Assembly: GCA_964629965.1 (NCBI GenBank)
Contig: CAZVRZ010000085.1
Coordinates: 1 to 23,054, forward strand
Length of the DNA: 23,054 bases
Origin: CAZVRZ01 sp964629965
GTDB lineage: Bacteria > Chloroflexota > Anaerolineae > Anaerolineales > UBA4823
Reading direction: 5' to 3'
The notes below the pieces were generated by a model. That model searched no databases. It was not told the DNA's origin and saw only the letters and a list, made by a program, of their open reading frames with translations. Below are positions 6,824 through 11,973 of the stretch, in pieces. A program made the translations under genes and the position numbers. How positions within the stretch are numbered: position 1 is the first letter of the stretch; each line of letters begins with the position of its first letter.

Positions 6824-7957
6824 TTACGCATTCGGCAGGTACACTCGAAAAGTCGTCCATTCACCTGGTACGCTGGCAACTTCAACGCGTCCCTCGTGGG
6901 CTTCTGCCAGCGATTTGACGATGTATAGGCCCAACCCGCGCCCTTTGATCTTCTGTTGGAGTGCTTTGGAAGAACGGAAATAAAGCGAGAAGAGGTCTGA
7001 CAACTCATCCGGGTCAATGCCCGAGCCGGTATTGGAGACCTCGATCACAGCCTGGCGATCCTGTTGATAGGTGATCACGCGGACAATGCCATCTCGAGGC
7101 GTATACTTGGCCGCATTTGAAAACAGGTTATGGAGGATGCGGTCTAAATGAGCAGGATCGATAAATACCAGCAGATCTTCCTGAGATATATTCAGTTCAT
7201 AGTCGTGATGATTTTTATCAGCCAACTCGGCTGCGCGTATCAGAGTACGTACCTGGCTGTTCAGGTTACACTGCACCGGTTGAATTTCCAGCTTTCCTAG
7301 CTGGATCTGCTCGGCGTCTAGCAGATCGTTGATCAGGTAATCCATCGAGGCGCACTGGTAGATGATCAGGTCCAGGGTTTCAATCACGCTGGCTGGTGAA
7401 TCTTCTGGTAAGTGGGACTTAGCCAGGTCGGCATACATGGAAATGACCGCAAGGGGATTGCGCAGGTCATGAGCAGCAAACGAAAGGATCATGGATTTGT
7501 ATTGGCTAAGGTGCTCTAGCTGCTGATTGGCTCTTTCCAAATCCAAGCGCGCCAGGCGCAGGTCATTCCGATCATGGATTAACTGCTGGCGAAGACGACT
7601 AGCCTGGGTAACATCCTCCAGGATCAAAAACAGGCCTTTGGCGGGCTGCGTATCATCTAGGGGAAAGACGGCGAAAGTAATATAACGCGGCTCGGCCATA
7701 GTAGACCCATAATTAACATTTTCGATGATCAGGTTCTCCCGTTTACCATCCAGGATTTCCTGAAGGATCTCGTTCATGCCCACAAACTCATCCAAAACCT
7801 TAGGAACCCGCAGATCGCGCGGCGGAGGCCCAGACTTGCCCAGCATTTGCCAAAAGCCGGGAGAAAAGCTCTCCAGGATCAACTGCGGCGACAGGAGCGC
7901 ATACGCGATACGGTGTTGAAGCTTTAGCACCTCAACTAAAAGATTATCTATGTCCAT
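6824..7957 (-). CDS. cytoplasmic PAS-like sensor histidine kinase
   Basis: This 377-residue protein has no membrane segment or signal peptide. Residues about 15-120 look like a PAS-type sensor domain, ending in the family's typical LFLILEDVTQASRLRQQL. A coiled-coil linker follows (about 120-152). The HisKA dimerisation domain has the phospho-acceptor His163 in FAAHDLRNPLAVI. The HATPase domain shows the N-box near NLFSNAAKYT (residues 278-286), the G1-like NTGSGID (309-315, with Asn where Asp is usual) and the G2 box GRGLGLYIV (339-347). The gene starts 12 bp after the GTPase stop, so the two are probably co-transcribed, and no response regulator is nearby. The Asn in G1 could weaken ATP binding, although such variants do occur in active kinases. 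The kinase could read the GTPase state or the output of the divergent coiled-coil genes; that link is inference. Confidence 0.92.
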   Translation of the reverse strand: MDIDNLLVEVLKLQHRIAYALLSPQLILESFSPGFWQMLGKSGPPPRDLRVPKVLDEFVGMNEILQEILDGKRENLIIENVNYGSTMAEPRYITFAVFPLDDTQPAKGLFLILEDVTQASRLRQQLIHDRNDLRLARLDLERANQQLEHLSQYKSMILSFAAHDLRNPLAVISMYADLAKSHLPEDSPASVIETLDLIIYQCASMDYLINDLLDAEQIQLGKLEIQPVQCNLNSQVRTLIRAAELADKNHHDYELNISQEDLLVFIDPAHLDRILHNLFSNAAKYTPRDGIVRVITYQQDRQAVIEVSNTGSGIDPDELSDLFSLYFRSSKALQQKIKGRGLGLYIVKSLAEAHEGRVEVASVPGEWTTFRVYLPNA

Positions 7958-7969
7958 CGTAGTACCACA

Positions 7970-8497
7970 CTAGCGCTTATATCCTGGCATCAAGCGTTCT
8001 GCCAGCGTCTTAAAGGCAATTTCCACATTCTCGCCTGTCTTCGCGCTGGTGAACCACCAGGGGGCCTGTAACTGCTGGCTCAATTGCTCCAAGTTGTCCG
8101 ATTTGATTTCACTTTGATGAGCCAGGTCTGATTTATTGCCCAGGATGATAAAAGATACCGAAGGCATGGATGAGCGCATCATCGAACCATAATGCTCGAT
8201 CACAGACAGCGTATTGGAGCGAGTGAGATCACACACCAACAAAGCGCCCGAAGCTCCCTGCAAATAACTGGCCAGCATTTCTGCAAACTCTTCGCCTCCT
8301 GCCAGGTCCCATATCAGGAGATGGACAGACAGATTTTGCCAGGTTACTTCTTTCCGCGAAATCCTAACGCCGATCGTGCTGAGATAGGTTCCCTCAAAGC
8401 GATTATAAACGAAACGATTGATCAGGCTCGACTTACCCACGCCAAAATCACCGAGCAAACAAACTTTTTTCTGGATCTGTGTTTTTAACTGCGTCAT
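7970..8497 (-). CDS. small Ras-like (Rab/Rup-type) GTPase
   Basis: This is a single-domain small GTPase of 175 residues. The chosen start, ATG 8497, has GGTGGAG six bases upstream; a GTG at 8509 would overlap that binding site. The GTPase motifs are all visible: G1 GDFGVGKSS (16-24), a switch I Thr in STIGV (41), G3 WDLAGGEE (63-70), G4 NKSD (121-124) and G5 TSAK (150-153). The residue matching Ras Gln61, which positions the hydrolytic water, is Gly68 (AGGEE instead of AGQEE). Intrinsic GTP hydrolysis may therefore be slow or depend on a partner. There is no prenylation motif or membrane segment. It precedes the histidine kinase gene and is divergent from two coiled-coil genes. Bacterial Ras-like GTPases often act with roadblock-type partners; the LRDALPF protein at 9344-11005 is a plausible one. 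Confidence 0.93.
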   Translation of the reverse strand: MTQLKTQIQKKVCLLGDFGVGKSSLINRFVYNRFEGTYLSTIGVRISRKEVTWQNLSVHLLIWDLAGGEEFAEMLASYLQGASGALLVCDLTRSNTLSVIEHYGSMMRSSMPSVSFIILGNKSDLAHQSEIKSDNLEQLSQQLQAPWWFTSAKTGENVEIAFKTLAERLMPGYKR

Positions 8498-8532
8498 AGA
8501 ACTCTCCACCTTACCGACCTGTTCGAATTATA

Positions 8533-8541
8533 ATTATAGCA
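8533..8541 (-). promoter_or_regulatory. extended -10 promoter for the GTPase-kinase operon
   Basis: On the minus strand the sequence reads TGCTATAAT: a perfect -10 (8538-8533) with the TG extension. It lies about 36 bp before the GTPase ATG. No convincing -35 box is visible, as expected for extended -10 promoters. It nearly abuts a candidate promoter for the divergent coiled-coil gene. Confidence 0.55.
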
Positions 8542-8544
8542 TCC

Positions 8545-8557
8545 CACGTGATAAAAT
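8545..8557 (+). promoter_or_regulatory. candidate promoter of the coiled-coil gene, with CACGTG palindrome
   Basis: CACGTG (8545-8550) is followed by an extended -10-like TGATAAAAT (8549-8557), 49 bp before the ATG at 8607. The two divergent promoters lie within 25 bp of each other, so one bound protein could control both operons. That is inference from spacing only. Confidence 0.35.
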
Positions 8558-8606
8558 ACGAAAGGGAATGTTCAAACAAGAATAGGCCATAGTCAGAGGT
8601 GAGATT

Positions 8607-9347
8607 ATGTTTAAGCGAAATGATAAATCCAGCAAAGAACATCGTCGAGAGAACAAGGAAACTTCTGATGCAAACCTGCCCGCGTCCCGCTCGGAGCAGC
8701 CCACCTTAAGCTCTTCAGCAGTGCAGACATTGGACGAGATGATTTCTGAGAACGAGTTACAACAGGGCGAACTGGAACGGCTGCGCGATATTCTATATGG
8801 GAATCAGTCGCGCCAGCTCGAGCAGCGCATGACCGCGATCGAAAACCGTATCTCGCGCCTCCGACAGGAAGTGTTGGACACAATGTCTGATAGGCTGGGA
8901 GCGCAGAGCTCTTCGTTTAGCGCCCAGATCGCTGCTCTGCGCCAGGAGTTCAACGAGCGCCTGGGGCAAGAAGCCACTCAACAAAGCAGCGCGCTGCAAT
9001 CGTCCCGGCAAGAGCTTTCTACGCGCATCGAGAAGATCAATGTGGAAAACAGCGAACGCCTGCAGGAAACTTACCAGCAGCTTTCTGATAAGCTGGAAAA
9101 ACTTACCACAGAAACCGGCGGCCAACTGCGCAGCATGCAGCGCGACCTGAGCGAACGGATCACCCAGGTCAGTGTGGAAGACAGCGAACGGGCCAGCACA
9201 ATCCAAAGCGAGTCACGCCAGCGCGATGAAAACTTGCGCGACGAGCTCAGCGAGCTTGCTACCCTGCTCACCAACCAAAAGATCTCGCGCAACGAATTCA
9301 GCCTGATGCTCCTGGAATTGGGACGCCGGCTGCAAAAAGAAGAGTGA
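8607..9347 (+). CDS. soluble coiled-coil protein of the GTPase module
   Basis: I recognise no named family for this 246-residue protein. After a hydrophilic, charged N-terminus (about 1-45), almost the whole sequence from residue 50 to 246 is Gln/Glu/Ser/Arg-rich helix with heptad character (for example ENRISRLRQEVLDTMSDRL and QLSDKLEKLTTETGGQLRSMQRDLSERITQV). It is expected to form a long coiled coil. Two internal stretches look alike: IEKINVENSERLQETYQQLSD and ITQVSVEDSERASTIQSESR, suggesting a repeated unit. There are no cysteines, signal peptide or membrane segment. The start has GAGGTGAG five bases upstream. The stop overlaps the GTG start of the next gene by 4 bp, so the two proteins are probably made together. 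It may be a scaffold between the GTPase or kinase and the membrane protein. Confidence 0.82.
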   Translation: MFKRNDKSSKEHRRENKETSDANLPASRSEQPTLSSSAVQTLDEMISENELQQGELERLRDILYGNQSRQLEQRMTAIENRISRLRQEVLDTMSDRLGAQSSSFSAQIAALRQEFNERLGQEATQQSSALQSSRQELSTRIEKINVENSERLQETYQQLSDKLEKLTTETGGQLRSMQRDLSERITQVSVEDSERASTIQSESRQRDENLRDELSELATLLTNQKISRNEFSLMLLELGRRLQKEE

Positions 9348-11005
9348 GCCTTCGGTACCAGATGCCAGAAACCAAGCCAACCGCCTCAGAAAATACACAG
9401 GATAAAGTCACACCTGCAGAAACAGTACTGCTCGAAGCAGTCCGTTCGATCCTGCTCAAGCAAGATCGAGAAACCCTGCACTTGCTGGAAGAGCGTCTGT
9501 CAAAGATCGAAAGGATCAACCAGGCAGGACAAGAGGCGCTGCATGATGAGATTCGCCAGATTCTCTCTCAGGTGCGCGGTGTGCAAGGGCAGGTCAACAT
9601 CCTGGAACGCAAAGCGCAAGAGGGTGCAGAAGGATTGGTGGAACGCCTGACGCCCGTCATGACTAACCTGATCCGGCGGACGATCTCCGACTCGCCCATC
9701 GAAATGGCAGAAGCGATCGGCCCGGTGATGGGTGAGGCCATCCGGGTACAAATTCGCGACTCGCGTGAAGATATGGTTGAGGCCATTTACCCGGTCATCG
9801 GCGAAACGGTACAAAAGGCGATCAGCGAATTTGCCCGCGAGATGCAGCGCAATATCGACGCCCGCTTGAAATCTACGATGAAGCCTAAGAGCCTGTTCCG
9901 CCAGATCCAAGCCCAGGCGCACGGTGTTTCGGAGACCGAGCTAACGCTGCGAGATGCTTTGCCATTTTCTATTCAAGAAATATTCCTCATTCAGCACGGC
10001 TCTGGCTTGCTGATCGCCCATTCCAACGCCAGCGGAGAGGAGAACGGGGACTCCGATCTCATTGGAGCGATGTTAACTGCTATTCGCGAATTTGTGCGCG
10101 AGTCGTTTGCCGGAGACAGCGGGCAAGAACTGGATGAAGTGAGTTATGGTGACCAACGCATCGTTGTGCAGTCCGGACGATATGCTTACCTGGCAGTGGT
10201 CTACGCAGGAATCGAATCGGAAGGCTTTCACGCCTCGCTGCATCAATTTGTGTCCGAACTGCACGTGCGATATGGCAATTTCTTGCGTGATTACAATGGC
10301 GACCCAACGCACATGCCGAATCTCCAGCCTATACTTGGACAGCTTGAACGGGCAATCCAGGGCAAGCCGACGGAGTTGAACTCAACTCTTGTCAAAACAA
10401 TGCCGCGCTGGCAGCGGCTAACGCTGTTGGGGGTGACCGTGGGAACCATCCTCTTCCTGGCGCTGGCATGTTTTTACCTGCGATTCACCATCGCCTTGCT
10501 GCCCATCGCCTTCGCCAGCCATACCCCCACCATCACGGCCTCGATCACACCTACCTTGACGCCCACCTTAACCCCCACCCGTACCCCCACCACCACAGCC
10601 ACCTTCACCTACACACCCACCGATAAGCCATCTCCAACACTGACACCTTCGTCTACAGCCACTATAACTCCAAGTATCACCCCCTCGCCCACAGTCACAG
10701 CCACGCCAACCGACACTGCTACTGCCACCCTCAGCCCAACACCCACCCTGAGCCCAACACCGGTAGAAGCATTCATTTCCGGGCAAGTGTGGCTGCGCAT
10801 CGCTCCATACGGAGACGCCACCCCAACCATTGCGTTGCCCGTCGGAACTGCGGTGAAAATCCTGGGAGTGTATGGCGAATGGTACAACGTGGTGCTGTTA
10901 TCCGAAAACGGCGTCCAGGCGGGCTGGGTTTATTCCAAGTGGGTGACTGTGCTCGCCCCGCTGCCAACATCGATTATTACCCCAACCGTCACGCCGCAAG
11001 ACTGA
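9344..11005 (+). CDS. membrane protein: coiled coil, LRDALPF sensor-like domain, TM, Thr/Pro linker, SH3b domain
   Basis: This 553-residue protein starts at GTG 9344 by overlap with the previous gene; ATG 9362 is the alternative. Order of parts: coiled coil (about 30-95); a duplicated helical unit, DSPIEMAEAIGPVMGEAI and DSREDMVEAIYPVIGETV (116-160); a globular domain opening with LRDALPFSIQEIFLIQHGSGLLIAHSN (202-330), a pattern I associate with transmembrane OmpA-type and roadblock-like sensor proteins of cyanobacteria and Chloroflexota; repeat-encoded ELNST (344-348); one transmembrane helix (about 359-379); a Thr/Pro-rich linker (393-473); and an SH3b-like domain (about 478-537, VWLRIAP...AVKILGVYGEWYNVVLL...AGWVYSKWV). 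The N-terminal half should face the cytoplasm and the SH3b domain the outside, where such domains often bind cell wall. It could connect envelope state to the divergent GTPase and kinase. Confidence 0.85.
   Translation: MSLRYQMPETKPTASENTQDKVTPAETVLLEAVRSILLKQDRETLHLLEERLSKIERINQAGQEALHDEIRQILSQVRGVQGQVNILERKAQEGAEGLVERLTPVMTNLIRRTISDSPIEMAEAIGPVMGEAIRVQIRDSREDMVEAIYPVIGETVQKAISEFAREMQRNIDARLKSTMKPKSLFRQIQAQAHGVSETELTLRDALPFSIQEIFLIQHGSGLLIAHSNASGEENGDSDLIGAMLTAIREFVRESFAGDSGQELDEVSYGDQRIVVQSGRYAYLAVVYAGIESEGFHASLHQFVSELHVRYGNFLRDYNGDPTHMPNLQPILGQLERAIQGKPTELNSTLVKTMPRWQRLTLLGVTVGTILFLALACFYLRFTIALLPIAFASHTPTITASITPTLTPTLTPTRTPTTTATFTYTPTDKPSPTLTPSSTATITPSITPSPTVTATPTDTATATLSPTPTLSPTPVEAFISGQVWLRIAPYGDATPTIALPVGTAVKILGVYGEWYNVVLLSENGVQAGWVYSKWVTVLAPLPTSIITPTVTPQD
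10373..10388 (+). repeat. variant hairpin repeat before the transmembrane helix
   Basis: GAGTTGAACTCAACTC keeps both 6-bp arms but has loop AACT. It is in frame (ELNST) in the short linker between the LRDALPF domain and the transmembrane helix, again a tolerant position. It is the only single copy in the plus-orientation set and the most diverged loop. Confidence 0.7.
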
Positions 11006-11057
11006 TAACCACAGCCCGTTCCGGTGGATTAACGCGTCAAGAAAGGGGCGCCGTTCG

Positions 11058-11924
11058 ATGCACTATTGGCAAGTTTATGCGACTCCTACATCCCTGCAAG
11101 AAGCACTGCACACGCTGGAGCAAGCCCCAACTCCCACCTGCCTGATAGCGGGCGGAACCGATCTGCTGCTGGAATTGCAGCAAGACCGTCACCCTGCAGT
11201 TCACACGATGATCGATATCACCAGCATTGCGGAACTGCGCCAGGTGGAGATTCGAGCTGGAGAACTGTTCATTGGAGCAGCAGCCTCTCTGCAAACAATA
11301 GCCACCCACCCATTGATGCAAAGAGCCGCGGCGTTGGCGGAAGCCTGCGGGCTGATCGGCGGGCCCCAGGTGCGGAGTATGGCTACCCTGGGCGGCAACG
11401 TGGCGCACGCTTTACCGGCCGCGGATGGGGCAATCGCTTTGCTGGCTTTGGGCGCCCAGGCTGAAATCGTATCGACCGAAGGGAAACGCCGGGCACCCTT
11501 GATCGAGTTGTACCGCGGCCCCGGGCAAACCGCTCTTGGGCGGCATGAGATATTAACCGGCTTCTACCTGCCGCTGCAAGACAGCGGAGGAAGCAACTTC
11601 CGCCGGGTGATGCGCCCGCAGGGAGTGGCGCTGCCGATCATGAACATGGCTGCCTGGTTGTGCAGGAAAGACGAAAAGATCGAGACAGTGCGAATTGCGG
11701 TCGGCCCCGCCGGCCCCGTTCCCTTTCGGGCAAAGGCCACCGAGGCCATCTTACGCGGGCAGCAGCTAAATCCAATGATCATCGAAGAAGCCCAGCGGAC
11801 GCTGCTATCAGAAGCCCAATTTCGAACCAGTCCCAGGCGCGCCACGGCAGATTATCGCCGGCACATCAGCCAAGAGCTGCTGCGCCAGGTACTTTGGGAA
11901 GCATGGAATAGAACATTGAGTTGA
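11058..11924 (+). CDS. FAD-binding subunit of a xanthine dehydrogenase-family hydroxylase
   Basis: This is the medium subunit (CoxM/XdhB type) of a molybdenum hydroxylase, which passes electrons from the 2Fe-2S clusters through FAD to the acceptor. Of its 288 residues, the N-terminal PCMH-type FAD domain shows CLIAGGTDLLLEL (28-40) and GPQVRSMATLGGNVAHALPAADG (about 106-127), matching the family's AGGTDL and TxGGN motifs. The C-terminal CO-dehydrogenase flavoprotein domain contains RRATADYRRHISQELLRQVL, the usual ending. A purine-rich GAAAGGGG lies about 10 bp before the ATG. The stop TGA at 11922-11924 lies within a hairpin repeat copy, so the last residues (TLS) are repeat-influenced. The gene for the fused iron-sulphur/molybdopterin subunit follows about 50 bp later. 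The substrate cannot be told from sequence. Confidence 0.93.
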   Translation: MHYWQVYATPTSLQEALHTLEQAPTPTCLIAGGTDLLLELQQDRHPAVHTMIDITSIAELRQVEIRAGELFIGAAASLQTIATHPLMQRAAALAEACGLIGGPQVRSMATLGGNVAHALPAADGAIALLALGAQAEIVSTEGKRRAPLIELYRGPGQTALGRHEILTGFYLPLQDSGGSNFRRVMRPQGVALPIMNMAAWLCRKDEKIETVRIAVGPAGPVPFRAKATEAILRGQQLNPMIIEEAQRTLLSEAQFRTSPRRATADYRRHISQELLRQVLWEAWNRTLS

Positions 11925-11953
11925 GTACAACTCTTATGAGTTGAGTACAACTC
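11918..11953 (+). repeat. two copies of the hairpin repeat between the hydroxylase genes
   Basis: Perfect GAGTTGAGTACAACTC copies at 11918-11933 and 11938-11953, separated by TTAT (20-bp period). The first supplies the TGA that ends the FAD-subunit gene. The second ends 11 bp before the ribosome binding site of the next gene. The pair therefore forms almost the entire intergenic region. Confidence 0.92.
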
Positions 11954-11973
11954 TTTCAGACTCGGGAGGAATG

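Noticed and set aside
10500..10790. Minus-strand Gly/Val-rich frames opposite the Thr/Pro linker
   Set aside because: They are the antisense of ACC/CCC-rich linker codons and have no independent support.
11941..11973. TTG 11941 as start of the fused hydroxylase subunit
   Set aside because: It lies inside a hairpin repeat and upstream of the GGAGG binding site; ATG 11974 fits better.
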